25,999 bases of DNA, from positions 1 to 25,999 of IMG/VR virus record IMGVR_UViG_3300034104_005733; one strand, given 5' to 3'. The notes below the pieces were generated by a model. The model saw only the letters and a list, made by a program, of their open reading frames with translations. It searched no databases and had not been told where the DNA came from. Below are positions 1 through 9,631 of this stretch, piece after piece. Position 1 is the stretch's first letter; each line of letters opens with the position of its first letter. The stretch comes from a virus. A program made the translations under genes and the position numbers.

Positions 1-78
1 AAACCAAAAGTGAATCTTGTTGAACCTACAGTAAAACCAACAGATTCAGAATTTGAATGTTTTGGATGTGGTTCATAA
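1..78 (+). CDS. C-terminal fragment of an unidentified gene
   Basis: The first 26 codons of the window are open in frame 1 and end at TAA (76-78). The visible tail is Lys/Pro/Val-rich and ends ECFGCGS, with two cysteines four codons apart near the C-terminus. The gene begins upstream of the window, so neither its length nor its family can be judged. It is followed 22 bases later by a strong terminator, so it is the last gene of the preceding transcription unit. Its place just before gp25 would suit another baseplate gene, but nothing in these residues shows that. Confidence 0.6.
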   Translation, partial: KPKVNLVEPTVKPTDSEFECFGCGS

Positions 79-100
79 TAAAATTACCGATAATTATATT

Positions 101-130
101 AATCCCGGCAATGTCGGGATTTTTTATTTT
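101..130 (+). terminator. Rho-independent terminator
   Basis: AATCCCG (101-107) pairs perfectly with CGGGATT (115-121). The inner bases G108-T114 and C109-G113 can extend the stem around a 3-nt loop. A run of T residues broken by one A follows (120-130). It lies between the TAA at 76-78 and the gp25 start at 173, so it separates the upstream gene from the baseplate operon. Confidence 0.9.
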
Positions 131-134
131 TAGG

Positions 135-146
135 TATTTATAAGAA
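135..146 (+). promoter_or_regulatory. Candidate late-promoter-like motif before gp25
   Basis: TATTTATAA lies at 135-143, just after the terminator and 30 bases before the gp25 start codon. The same core recurs upstream of the genes at 2584 and 11578, and a weaker form precedes 18002. Part of it (TATAAGAA, 139-146) resembles the T4 late promoter TATAAATA at 6 of 8 positions. It is placed where a promoter is needed, but assigning it a promoter role is inference. Confidence 0.35.
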
Positions 147-172
147 ATAATCATAACACTATAATTATAGAT

Positions 173-643
173 ATGGCAAACGGAACAACATATGGTATTA
201 ATTTTCCTTTTAGGGATTCGGTAAGAGGTGACTATCTACAACTTACAGAATTAGAATCACAAGAAATTAAGGCGGATTTAATTCACTTACTTTTGACTCG
301 AAAAGGTTCAAGATATTATTTACCAACATTTGGGACAAGACTTTATGAGTTTTTATTTGAACCATTTGATGGGTTAACTTTTGACGCAATTGAATCTGAT
401 ATTAGGGAAGCTGTTGGTACATTTATGCCGAATTTATTATTAAATCAAATTACTATATCACCGGCTGACCCTCAAGAAGAAGTTGATTTGGCTATGGGCA
501 CCGCAACGGTGGGAAGTAGTGAGTCATCTGTTTATCGGTTTCCGGGTAAAGGGACTTCAGAATATACCGCAAAAATAAAAATAGATTACTCAACCGATAA
601 GAGTACTTTCGGACCGAGTGATTTCGTTATCATTAATATTTAA
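173..643 (+). CDS. Baseplate wedge subunit, gp25/GPW family
   Basis: The product is a 156-aa member of the T4 gp25 / P2 gpW family, in which T4 gp25 is about 132 aa. In this family gp25 joins the gp6-gp7 wedge core at the inner baseplate and helps start sheath assembly. The family signature is visible at residues 47-64, RYYLPTFGTRLYEFLFEP. It is preceded by the helix EIKADLIHLLLTRKG and followed by a stretch with DIREAV (about 76-81). The C-terminal 50 residues are beta-prone and longer than in T4. The ATG at 173 has no clear Shine-Dalgarno sequence and sits in AT-rich DNA. The gp6-like gene starts 6 bases after the stop, the order expected for this pair in contractile tails. Confidence 0.88.
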   Translation: MANGTTYGINFPFRDSVRGDYLQLTELESQEIKADLIHLLLTRKGSRYYLPTFGTRLYEFLFEPFDGLTFDAIESDIREAVGTFMPNLLLNQITISPADPQEEVDLAMGTATVGSSESSVYRFPGKGTSEYTAKIKIDYSTDKSTFGPSDFVIINI

Positions 644-649
644 TATTGT

Positions 650-2488
650 ATGGCAAATCGTAATATATCATATACTACAAGAGATTATCAGGGAATAAGA
701 ACTGAGTTATTAAACTATGTAAGAACTTACTACCCTGAATTAATACAGGACTTCAACGACGCTTCTGTGTTCTCTGTGTTCTTAGACTTGAACGCTGCGG
801 TTGCGGATAACTTACACTACCATATAGATAGAAGTATTCAAGAGACCGTTTTACAATATGCTCAACAAAGGTCGTCTATCTATAATATCGCAAGAACTTA
901 TGGTTTAAAATTACCGGGACAAAGACCATCGGTGTCTTTGGTTGATTTTTCAATAACGGTTCCTGCGTTTGGGGACAAAGAAGATGAAAGATATTTAGGG
1001 GTGTTAACAAGAGGGTCTCAAGTAGTTGGTGCGGGTATTGTGTTTGAAAACATTTATGATGTTGATTTTACTTCACCATATAATGCACAAGGATTCCCTA
1101 ATAGATTAAAAATACCTAACTTCAATGCCAATAATGTCTTAATTAACTATACAATCACTAAAAGAGAATTAGTTGTTAATGGTATTACCAAAGTATTCAA
1201 AAGAGTTATTACTCCAAATGATGTTAAACCATTCTTTGAATTATTCTTACCTGAAAAAAATGTGTTAGGTATTACAAGTGTATTACTGAAAAGTGGTACC
1301 GAATATACCAATGTTCCATCTACTGCGGAATTTTTAGGGGCATCTAATAAATGGTATGAGGTTGACGCACTTGCGGAAGACCGAGTATTCATCGAAGACC
1401 CAACAAAAGTATCAGACCAACCGGGTATTAAGGTTGGAAAGTATATCCAAACATCTAATAGATTTATAACGGAATATACCCCAGAAGGATTTAAAAAAAT
1501 GACATTTGGTGGTGGTACAAATACCGCTCAAGATTCATTAGACCAATTTACAACAGTTGGTGCAACAATTGATTTACAAAGATATTCAAACAATTTCTCA
1601 TTAGGGTCTGCGTTAACTCCTAACTCAACACTATTCATTCAATATCGAGTTGGTGGTGGATTGGCAACAAATTTAGGGACAAATGTTATTAATCAAATTG
1701 GTACTGTAAACTTCTTTGTAAACGGACCATCTGAAACAACAAACTCATCCGTGGTTAATTCATTAAGATGTAACAACGTGACTGCAGCTATTGGGGGTTC
1801 TGGAGTACCGTCATTAGAAGAGATTAGAAACTATGTATCGTTTAACTTCTCGGCTCAAAAAAGAGCGGTTACGGTTCAAGATTATGAATCAATTATTAGA
1901 AATATGCCGGCTGAGTTTGGAGCACCTGCGAAAGTTTCAATTACGGAAAATAATAATAAGATATTAATTCAATTATTATCTTATGATACATCAGGAAAAT
2001 TAACAAGTATTGTGTCGGATACTTTAAGACAGAATGTTGCAAATTATCTATCAAACTATAGAATGATGAATGATTATATTTCAATATTAACGGCTGAAGT
2101 AATTGACTTGAGTATTGATGTTCAGATTGTTTTAGATTCTGCTCAAAATTCAGGACAAGTTATTTCGGATGTTGTTGACAGAATTTCAACTTACTTCAAT
2201 CCTCAAACAAGAGAGTTAGGTCAAAATGTTTATTTATCTGAATTAAAAAGTATTGTTCAGAATCAAAATGGTGTATTAACCGTTGCGGGATTAAACGTTT
2301 ATAATAATGTTGGAGGTCAATATTCATCTGCCGAAACATCTATGGAATATTCGGATGCTGAAACTAAAGAAATTGCAACTGTTGATGATACAATTTTTGC
2401 ACAACCATCCCAAGTGTACCAAGTTAGATATCCTAACAAAGATATTAGAGTGTCTGTTAAAAATTTCCAATCAGTTACCTTCTCTTAA
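650..2488 (+). CDS. Baseplate wedge subunit, gp6 / baseplate J-like
   Basis: The 612-aa product is close to T4 gp6 (about 660 aa). In this family, gp6 dimers form the inner ring of the baseplate around the hub together with gp25 and gp7. The N-terminus has the family pattern: TTRDYQGI at about 9-16, DFNDASVFSVFLDLNAAV at 34-51, then a helix with QETVLQYAQQRSS at 64-76 and a following YGLKLPGQRPS. The middle carries the baseplate-J-like segment around residues 400-430, with KRAVTVQDYESIIRNMP. The gene lies 6 bases downstream of gp25 and is probably cotranscribed with it. There is no obvious ribosome-binding site in the 6-base gap. After its stop is a 95-base non-coding gap, one of the few in the window. 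Confidence 0.85.
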   Translation: MANRNISYTTRDYQGIRTELLNYVRTYYPELIQDFNDASVFSVFLDLNAAVADNLHYHIDRSIQETVLQYAQQRSSIYNIARTYGLKLPGQRPSVSLVDFSITVPAFGDKEDERYLGVLTRGSQVVGAGIVFENIYDVDFTSPYNAQGFPNRLKIPNFNANNVLINYTITKRELVVNGITKVFKRVITPNDVKPFFELFLPEKNVLGITSVLLKSGTEYTNVPSTAEFLGASNKWYEVDALAEDRVFIEDPTKVSDQPGIKVGKYIQTSNRFITEYTPEGFKKMTFGGGTNTAQDSLDQFTTVGATIDLQRYSNNFSLGSALTPNSTLFIQYRVGGGLATNLGTNVINQIGTVNFFVNGPSETTNSSVVNSLRCNNVTAAIGGSGVPSLEEIRNYVSFNFSAQKRAVTVQDYESIIRNMPAEFGAPAKVSITENNNKILIQLLSYDTSGKLTSIVSDTLRQNVANYLSNYRMMNDYISILTAEVIDLSIDVQIVLDSAQNSGQVISDVVDRISTYFNPQTRELGQNVYLSELKSIVQNQNGVLTVAGLNVYNNVGGQYSSAETSMEYSDAETKEIATVDDTIFAQPSQVYQVRYPNKDIRVSVKNFQSVTFS

Positions 2489-2556
2489 CAGGTTTATTTC
2501 TGGCTTAACTAGTTTATAATTAAATATGGTGTGTGTTAATTTGAAAAATCACACAT

Positions 2557-2579
2557 AAACTATTTATAAATTAAAGGAA
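2557..2579 (+). promoter_or_regulatory. Conserved upstream motif plus ribosome-binding site
   Basis: The 19-mer aaactatttataaattaaa (2557-2575) occurs identically at 11550-11568, and in both places it lies about ten bases before a start codon. It contains TATAAATT, a 7-of-8 match to the T4 late promoter TATAAATA, and the palindrome TTTATAAA. AAAGGA (2573-2578) follows and is well placed to serve as the Shine-Dalgarno sequence for the ATG at 2584. If transcription began about 10 bases after the TATA-like core, the leader would be almost absent, so the motif could instead act in translation or RNA processing. Confidence 0.4.
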
Positions 2580-2583
2580 TTGA

Positions 2584-5500
2584 ATGGGTCAGTCATATAG
2601 AATTAGAACCGAATTAGGTATTAACAAAACAATTAATGTTCAGTTAGACCAAGATTTTGAGTTCTTAGAAATCTTATCGTTAAAAATACAACAAACTGAC
2701 GTTTATAGTAGAAGTTGTTCAGAATACGGTGTTGTTGTTGGAAGGGTTACTGCAAATAATGGTTTTGGTATTCCAAATGCCCGAGTATCAGTGTTTATCC
2801 CAATATCATCGGTTGATGAATCTAATCCACTGATATCAAGTATCTACCCTTATAAATCTCCAACTGATAAAAATGAAGATGGTTTTAGGTATAATCTTTT
2901 ACCTTATGAAAAGTCATATTCTGCTCACGCAGCAACAGGTACTTTACCTACAAGAGATGATGCGTTAACCGATGGAATTGCGGTTGAAATTTACGACAAA
3001 TACTACAAATACACAACAAAAACAAACGAGAGTGGTGACTATATGATAATGGGGGTTCCATTAGGGTCGCAAACTTTAGTAATGGATGTTGACTTATCAG
3101 ATATTGGGGAATTTTCTTTAACTCCTCAGGATTTAATTAGAATGGGATTAGCAACTGAAGGTCAAGTTGCCGGTAACCGTTTTAAAACCTCAAATGATTT
3201 ATCGTCATTACCACAAATTGTAAGTTTAACAAGAACTTTATCGGTTGCGCCATTATGGGGTGACCCTGAAATATGCCAAATTGCGGTTAACCGTGTTGAC
3301 TTTGACCTTAGAGATGATGCCAATATAGACATACAACCAACTTCGGTATTCATGGGGTCTATTTACTCAACTGCTGATTCACAGAGACTTAGACGAAATG
3401 CCAAGCCAAAGGACGATATGGGTAATTTATGTGAATTGGCTGCGGGTCCCGGGTCTATTTTAGCAATACGACAAACAATTAATTATGATGCAGACGGTAA
3501 TCCAATACTTGAACTATTCCAATTAGAAAAGTCAGGTAATATTATTGATGGTAATGGGGTTTGGTTAACCGAATTACCAATGAATTTGGATTATTTTATT
3601 ACCAATGAATTTGGTGAAAAAGTAATTTCAAATGACCCTGCAGTAGGTATTCCAACTAAAGGAAAATATAGATTTAAAGTTAAGTGGTCTCAGTCTCCTA
3701 GTTTGTCAGAACAAACAAGACGTGCTTATTTCTTAGTTCCAAATGTCAAAGAATATGGGTGGTCATCGGATAATGGTGACCCTACTAGTTCAAACGCTAG
3801 TGCTCAAAATAAACAGAGACAAAAAAGTTCATATTATTTTGGACTTGATTGGTCAGGATATACAGAAGGGTTTTCTACTGTAGAGTTGAAAAACAATATT
3901 TTAAATCAAAAAATAAATTGTGAGGATACTTTTTATCAGTTTGAGTTTAATAAAGTTTATACTGTCTCAGGTTTTATTGATGAATTTAAAAATGGTGCTA
4001 AAGGTAGATTTATTGGTATTAAAGAAATTGATAGTAATGAATGTGCTTCCACTATTAATAAATTCCCGGTTAATGAAGGATTTAGAAATTTTGATTTATT
4101 CTTTTTTATATTTTCAATAATATTACAAGTAATACAATTAATTGGGTTACCTGTTTTGATAATTTATCATTTTTTAGCCTTTTTATGGAATAATTTTGCG
4201 GTTATACTTGTTGCTTATCTTATTGTAAATTTTACGGCAAACGCAACTAATTATTGGTCGTTATTTGGAGGAGCGGTTGCCGGTACCGCTGCGTTTGGTG
4301 CAACTGCGGGTTTGATTGCCGGGTTTTTTGCAATGGCTTTATTGTATACTTTAGCAGCGGCGTTTTTAATTTTTAAGTTTAAACAAATTACTAGTTATAA
4401 ATTTGGTAGAATTAAATTACCAATGATAACTTATCCTGATTGTCAGTCTTGTGAGTGTGTTCCAGAAAGTACTGAACCGGGTGGAGAGGATGCAACGGAA
4501 GAATCTAGTCCATCTCCTGGGTTAATATCTCAATTGTCACAACCTGGTTTATATTCTGCTGGTTTAGAGGCTAATAGTCTTTCAATACCAAATCGTACTT
4601 GGCCCGGTATTGGTCCTGATAATGAAGATTATGATTCATATTTTCAGTTGGAATCAAATATGCAAGCTGAGGCGATTTCTGGTCGGTCAGTTAAACCAAA
4701 AAATCCAACAATTTTTAAAACTAATAATTCGGGTGTTTACACATTTCCTGATGGAGGGGGTAATACATCACAAGGAACAACAATACCTCCTGGTGAAAGG
4801 GTTAATATTTATAATACTCGAAAGAAATTTTTTGATAATGTAAATAAAATTAAAGTTACTTTTTCATTAGCAACAAACGGTACAAGAAGTCATTTTGATA
4901 ATACATTAACAGTATTATCTACTACGGATTTAACTCCGGGTACATTATTATCATTTGTTGACCCATTAAAAACTAAAGATAAAAATTATTTATATTCTGC
5001 AACCACAGCATCGGGAGGTTATATTGTTAATGGTATTAATGGTATCCTTAAGACAAGTGCTTTTACTGCTAATGTTCGTTATGCTCTTACTCAAACTTCC
5101 GATACGGTTGTTACTTATGATATTCCCGCATATCCGGCTGAATGTGTGAGTAGTATGGTTATTTCAATAACCGAACCGGGAACTGTGACTTATAGAACTT
5201 GTCCGGGTTCTAAAGTGACTTTATTATTTACAGGTCAAACATCAGGTACTACTAATCCTGAGGGAATTATTAGTCCTGAATTTCCGTTAGTTACAGGTAT
5301 TACAAATGTTGATTGTATTGATTTAACAAATACAGGTGGTACCGCGGAGTATTCTGCGGTAACTTATGGTGTGGGTTGTCAAAATTATATTTATCCATCG
5401 GATATTGAATATTATCAGGTATTGACCGCTATTACTATTACTAAAACAATTGTTAATGGAGAACCACAATATTCATTTCCGGGTGATAATCAAACTGGTT

Positions 5501-7938
5501 CAAGTTTTTGGAATACGTTAAATGCTGAAAATAAATTAATTACTTTTTATCAAAGTAGTTTTGAGGGTAATTATCTTCCTCTTACTTATCCAAATTATAG
5601 ACCTATCCCTAGGTCCGTAAATAACCCATTGTCATTGGCTACTTATACATTACCAACTTCAAGTTTTGAAGATTATGAAAATCAAAAAGTTCTTATTTTA
5701 CAAAGAGGGGTTGACCCTTATTCTCCGTTAATGATGAATAAATATGGTATTGGACGTATATTAGGATATCCAAATGAAGATGCGGTGACTTTTACCGCGA
5801 TGACAAGAATGAATATTCCAATACAAGCTCTTCCACCAACGACTAATGGTATTTCGGTTCAAAATCATGGTAATCAAAATAATATATGTTATTCATCTTA
5901 TTTTTATACACCGGGAATTCCGGGACAAACAAGTCCGGGGCTTAATTATTCTGCGTATACAACTCCTAATTTTGGGTTTTATGGAGCGTTGGACTCATCG
6001 TTAAACCCAATACCTCAAGTTAGTACACCAGCATTAGCTCCATCAATAAATCCGTTAGTTTCGACAAACTATATTCAACAACCTTTTTTACCGTTAGGGG
6101 CACCACCATTAAGAGGTGTTACTTCAAAAACAAATAATCGTTTCTACTCTTCGAGCATTTCTAATAGTTTTTATGATGGTTCTGAAGATTTATCCGGAGG
6201 GGCTATTATAGCGTCCTTTGGGCCATATGTTGTTAACAGTTTTCTTTCTTGGCGATTTGATGAGTGGTATTTCCGGGGTTTACCTCAAACAACATACTTT
6301 AGTCCTATATTATATCCAAGATATACAGGTACATCTGAAGTTAATATGACTAGCTCATCTCAAATTATTATGAGAACTGATAGATTACCATCTTCTGATT
6401 ATATTGATAATGCGGAAATTTTAACAGGTAGTGTTAGTTTATTACAACAAAACCTAGGATTTGCTGTTTATCCTATTGGAGGGGGTGGTCAATTATTTAA
6501 TAATCCATCAATTTCGTTAGGTGCTGATTTAGTAACTGCGGATATTGAAGGACAAATTGGGGCAACTAACGTATTAAATACTTTAGGTACTTGTGAAGAG
6601 ATGGTTGGATTGGATTGTTATCAAGGAAACGGTGTGAACTTTGGTGTAAAACCGGGATGTCAAGCTGGTGACGTTGTTGAAAATGGTTGTTACATAATGG
6701 TTAATAAACCACTAATTGATTTGGGACAAGATTTAGGGACATTCGCAGAATGGGGATTCAGGTTTAGATTCTTCTATGGTTTATGTCGAGGAGTATTATC
6801 ACAATCATTTATGAATAATTGGGTTAACGGTAGTTTATATGCATTTCCAATACAAGTTGATACCTATTTTAATAAATTAAATCAACCTGAAGCACCAAGA
6901 TTTGCTAATGAGGTAGTATATTTTGAAAAAGATACTAATAATTTTTATTATAGAAGTTCTCCGTATAGAATAACTGATAGTACTTCAGGATTAGGTAGAT
7001 TTATTGGGAGACCGGTATCAGGTTTAAGAAACCCTGTAAATAGAAGAAATTTATTATTCCCAACAACAATTATTAATTTAGGTATAAAAGATGATTTTTA
7101 CCAAGAAATAATTTTTGACCCATCGGCAAAAGGGTACATAATGAAAAGTTTAGCACCTACAAGTTATTCGGATACATCAGATTTAGTTAATTTATTTGTT
7201 ATTTCAAGAATTACAGATGAGGGATTTTTAGGGCAAATTATTGCGTTAGGTGATAATTCATTGCAACAGTTATTTACTCGAGATGGTAGTTCAAGAAGAA
7301 TTGATGCGGACTTAGCACAATCAATGTCGATTAATTCTGAATATGGGGTAATACCATTTTCACCTGAGTTTTATCAAGTTACGGGTTCTGTTGATGACCC
7401 AGTACAGATATTAGCGGGGTCTAGTGACCCAACAATGGCGGTATTTTTCTCATCAACGACTCAAGATTTACAAAACAAAGATTTCTTAACCCCAGGTGTT
7501 ATTGATTTTAGACCATCAAATAACGCAAACGCGATAACATATCCTTATGGTATTAAATCTCAAGAAGTTCCATATTACCAATGGAGGATAAATGACACTC
7601 CTAATGCGGGTGTTTTTGGTGACCAAGGAAATAATTGGGCAACAAATACAAGTGACATTTTTTCAAGAAAATATCAGTCTCTTGATAGGAGAGCAATTAT
7701 TAATCCAAGTTATATGATTCCATCAATTTACAGTATCAGCGACCTATTTGCTCGTGGATATTTATTTAATGGGACTGCAACAAATGTTGTTGACTTTAGT
7801 TATGTTGCTGATGCGGGTAATTGGGATGTTCCAACTCAAAAATATTTGGTTGGTGCCCCAAATCATTTCTATTTTGGGTTAATAAAAGGTGAGACAGCTT
7901 TAGATAAATTTAAAGAACTATATTCGATAGATGAATAA
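2584..7938 (+). CDS. Giant baseplate-region protein with membrane-like segment
   Basis: This 1784-aa protein is not one I can name. Residues 49-73 and 141-170 look like the two halves of a carboxypeptidase-regulatory-type beta fold (GRVTANNGFGIPNARVSVFIP, then ESGDYMIMGVPLGSQTL), split by a long loop. Residues 504-597 are strongly hydrophobic: about 504-535, 538-552 and a Gly/Ala-rich 560-597, enough for three or more membrane passes. Just after them is CQSCEC (620-625), then an acidic Ser/Pro linker. The remaining roughly 1100 residues are Asn/Ser/Thr/Gly-rich and beta-prone, as in phage structural proteins. It has a good ribosome-binding site (AAAGGA) and overlaps the next gene by 8 bases. 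By position it follows gp6, where T4 has gp7, but I see no gp7-like segment here. A virion role is inferred from context only. Confidence 0.55.
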   Translation: MGQSYRIRTELGINKTINVQLDQDFEFLEILSLKIQQTDVYSRSCSEYGVVVGRVTANNGFGIPNARVSVFIPISSVDESNPLISSIYPYKSPTDKNEDGFRYNLLPYEKSYSAHAATGTLPTRDDALTDGIAVEIYDKYYKYTTKTNESGDYMIMGVPLGSQTLVMDVDLSDIGEFSLTPQDLIRMGLATEGQVAGNRFKTSNDLSSLPQIVSLTRTLSVAPLWGDPEICQIAVNRVDFDLRDDANIDIQPTSVFMGSIYSTADSQRLRRNAKPKDDMGNLCELAAGPGSILAIRQTINYDADGNPILELFQLEKSGNIIDGNGVWLTELPMNLDYFITNEFGEKVISNDPAVGIPTKGKYRFKVKWSQSPSLSEQTRRAYFLVPNVKEYGWSSDNGDPTSSNASAQNKQRQKSSYYFGLDWSGYTEGFSTVELKNNILNQKINCEDTFYQFEFNKVYTVSGFIDEFKNGAKGRFIGIKEIDSNECASTINKFPVNEGFRNFDLFFFIFSIILQVIQLIGLPVLIIYHFLAFLWNNFAVILVAYLIVNFTANATNYWSLFGGAVAGTAAFGATAGLIAGFFAMALLYTLAAAFLIFKFKQITSYKFGRIKLPMITYPDCQSCECVPESTEPGGEDATEESSPSPGLISQLSQPGLYSAGLEANSLSIPNRTWPGIGPDNEDYDSYFQLESNMQAEAISGRSVKPKNPTIFKTNNSGVYTFPDGGGNTSQGTTIPPGERVNIYNTRKKFFDNVNKIKVTFSLATNGTRSHFDNTLTVLSTTDLTPGTLLSFVDPLKTKDKNYLYSATTASGGYIVNGINGILKTSAFTANVRYALTQTSDTVVTYDIPAYPAECVSSMVISITEPGTVTYRTCPGSKVTLLFTGQTSGTTNPEGIISPEFPLVTGITNVDCIDLTNTGGTAEYSAVTYGVGCQNYIYPSDIEYYQVLTAITITKTIVNGEPQYSFPGDNQTGSSFWNTLNAENKLITFYQSSFEGNYLPLTYPNYRPIPRSVNNPLSLATYTLPTSSFEDYENQKVLILQRGVDPYSPLMMNKYGIGRILGYPNEDAVTFTAMTRMNIPIQALPPTTNGISVQNHGNQNNICYSSYFYTPGIPGQTSPGLNYSAYTTPNFGFYGALDSSLNPIPQVSTPALAPSINPLVSTNYIQQPFLPLGAPPLRGVTSKTNNRFYSSSISNSFYDGSEDLSGGAIIASFGPYVVNSFLSWRFDEWYFRGLPQTTYFSPILYPRYTGTSEVNMTSSSQIIMRTDRLPSSDYIDNAEILTGSVSLLQQNLGFAVYPIGGGGQLFNNPSISLGADLVTADIEGQIGATNVLNTLGTCEEMVGLDCYQGNGVNFGVKPGCQAGDVVENGCYIMVNKPLIDLGQDLGTFAEWGFRFRFFYGLCRGVLSQSFMNNWVNGSLYAFPIQVDTYFNKLNQPEAPRFANEVVYFEKDTNNFYYRSSPYRITDSTSGLGRFIGRPVSGLRNPVNRRNLLFPTTIINLGIKDDFYQEIIFDPSAKGYIMKSLAPTSYSDTSDLVNLFVISRITDEGFLGQIIALGDNSLQQLFTRDGSSRRIDADLAQSMSINSEYGVIPFSPEFYQVTGSVDDPVQILAGSSDPTMAVFFSSTTQDLQNKDFLTPGVIDFRPSNNANAITYPYGIKSQEVPYYQWRINDTPNAGVFGDQGNNWATNTSDIFSRKYQSLDRRAIINPSYMIPSIYSISDLFARGYLFNGTATNVVDFSYVADAGNWDVPTQKYLVGAPNHFYFGLIKGETALDKFKELYSIDE

Positions 7939-9631
7939 TTACACAATAATACCAAGTAACCTTAAATATAAAGGGGCTCCTTCTGTTGATGAAAAAGTTT
8001 CAATATCTTTAGACCAAACAAGTCATGAGATAACGGAATACGATAGAAGTGCCACAATAAGTCTTGCTCAAGTTTATGATGACGAGAGGCAAGGTTGTAC
8101 TGTTTTTAGACCAACTTTTAAGGTTAAGTATTTGTATGACAACACTTATACGGGAACCACAACATTTTTACCTTTCCAATATAATTTGTATTATGTAAAC
8201 CCTGAACAATCATTTGTCAGTGGAACTTGGAAGGGGTTTCCACAGTATTATGAGTTTGATTTTTTTAGACCAATTGTGGATAATCAACATTTTCCTTATA
8301 AATCAAAAAGTGCTTACACATATAATTGGATGTATTATTTAACATATCCTCATGTTAATAACTATAAAAAGAAGTTGGTTTATTATTCTGATTTACCTAA
8401 TGGGGATATGGATTGGTTAGCTGAAGAAGGTATTCCATTTATTATTGAAAATATTGAAATTAATGGTAATGGTCTAATATCTTTTAAATGTATTGGGTCT
8501 CATGGATTAACACCGAATGAGTACGTTGAATTATCTTTAACATATAGGAATTCAAACATATTCCAAGTGTACTCATTGGGTAACGGGTTATTTGATAGTG
8601 ATGAGTATGTATTTAATGTTTTAGATATTGGATATACCGGTACGACGTTTGGTGATAATGTTATGGGTACTTTTAAAAGAGTAATTAATCCTGATAATTT
8701 AACAGAAACCAAATCAAAATATTATGTTAGAGAACATAAAGTGATTACTAATTTAGATGATATTATTGTTACTAAAATTGGTTTTGAAAAGAATGTATTT
8801 CGAGAAGATAAACAATTTGAATATAGTTCAATAACACCTAATCAAATTTCAAGAATCTCTCAAAAAACAAGTAGTAACGCTTATAATATGACATCGGCGT
8901 ATGATTTAGATTTTGCGGGATATTTGGATAATCAAAAACGACCATTAAGTGAGATTTTCTTAACTATTGTTAACAAAGGATATTCCGGATATTTTAATGA
9001 ACCTTCATATGGGGTGGGATTAAAACAAGGTTGGGAATTTAATTTAACTAAAGAGGTTAATGAATATTGGGATTTAGTTAATAATGAATCAAATACAACA
9101 GTTCCATTATCTTCATATACTCAAACTAGTGGTGCTACTAAAACTTTCTATTATAATGGTGATTTAATGAAGGGTGATGTGATGGATGGTGATTTTTGTG
9201 AGTGGAATGATTATGAGCAAATTGAGAGAGTGATTTCTCCATATTTTCATAAAATAAATTATAATCAAACAGTTTTCCAAACAATGAATAATCCGGACAC
9301 TAATTCATTAGGGTTTTATTATCAACCTCATAACAGTATGACTTTAAGGGTTTTTTCGGATTATATTGAAACCGGTGATATTGATTTTATTGACCAAGTA
9401 CCTAGTTACTCGTTTTATTCAAGTGCCGACCAACAATTTAGATGGAGAGATTTGTATACTTATGGTTTTACTGATAATTTAGAAAGAGGAGTTGATTATC
9501 CGTTTTTAAATACTGCCCACTACCCATTCTCGGATATTACTTTTAGATTAATACCGGAAGGAATAAACTATAACGAGAGCCTATATGGCACTGATTTTGC
9601 GATAAAACCATTAATTGATGAGTGTGAATAA
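7931..9631 (+). CDS. Unidentified structural protein, probable baseplate component
   Basis: The product is 566 aa and its family is not recognised. It has no signal peptide, membrane segment or cysteine cluster. It is rich in Tyr, Phe, Asn and Asp, with alternating hydrophobic residues suggesting beta structure throughout. A short segment at about residues 185-200 (SFKCIGSHGLTPNEYVEL) resembles small beta modules of fibre and baseplate proteins, but this is only an impression. The ATG at 7931 lies inside the last codons of the 1784-aa gene (8-base overlap), so translation is probably coupled. Its position inside the wedge block suggests a peripheral baseplate subunit. T4 gp8-gp10 are positional counterparts only. 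Confidence 0.55.
   Translation: MNNYTIIPSNLKYKGAPSVDEKVSISLDQTSHEITEYDRSATISLAQVYDDERQGCTVFRPTFKVKYLYDNTYTGTTTFLPFQYNLYYVNPEQSFVSGTWKGFPQYYEFDFFRPIVDNQHFPYKSKSAYTYNWMYYLTYPHVNNYKKKLVYYSDLPNGDMDWLAEEGIPFIIENIEINGNGLISFKCIGSHGLTPNEYVELSLTYRNSNIFQVYSLGNGLFDSDEYVFNVLDIGYTGTTFGDNVMGTFKRVINPDNLTETKSKYYVREHKVITNLDDIIVTKIGFEKNVFREDKQFEYSSITPNQISRISQKTSSNAYNMTSAYDLDFAGYLDNQKRPLSEIFLTIVNKGYSGYFNEPSYGVGLKQGWEFNLTKEVNEYWDLVNNESNTTVPLSSYTQTSGATKTFYYNGDLMKGDVMDGDFCEWNDYEQIERVISPYFHKINYNQTVFQTMNNPDTNSLGFYYQPHNSMTLRVFSDYIETGDIDFIDQVPSYSFYSSADQQFRWRDLYTYGFTDNLERGVDYPFLNTAHYPFSDITFRLIPEGINYNESLYGTDFAIKPLIDECE

Noticed and set aside
1147-1392. Short minus-strand open frames inside the gp6-like and other large genes
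   Set aside because: They lie wholly inside well-supported + strand genes, and I see no conserved features in them and no reason to expect a gene on that strand.
2537-2543. TAATTTG as a Bacteroidota -7 promoter element (TAnnTTTG)
   Set aside because: It is one base short of the consensus spacing, and I found no convincing -33 TTTG partner. The window is AT-rich enough for such matches to arise by chance.
2530-2555. A TGTGTG/CACACA inverted repeat after the gp6-like gene, as a possible terminator
   Set aside because: The stem is only 6 bp around a 14-base loop and has no T run after it, so it is not a convincing terminator.
9615-9617. TTG as the start codon of the 274-aa gene
   Set aside because: An ATG follows immediately in frame at 9618 and gives the more usual start. 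One residue makes no functional difference.
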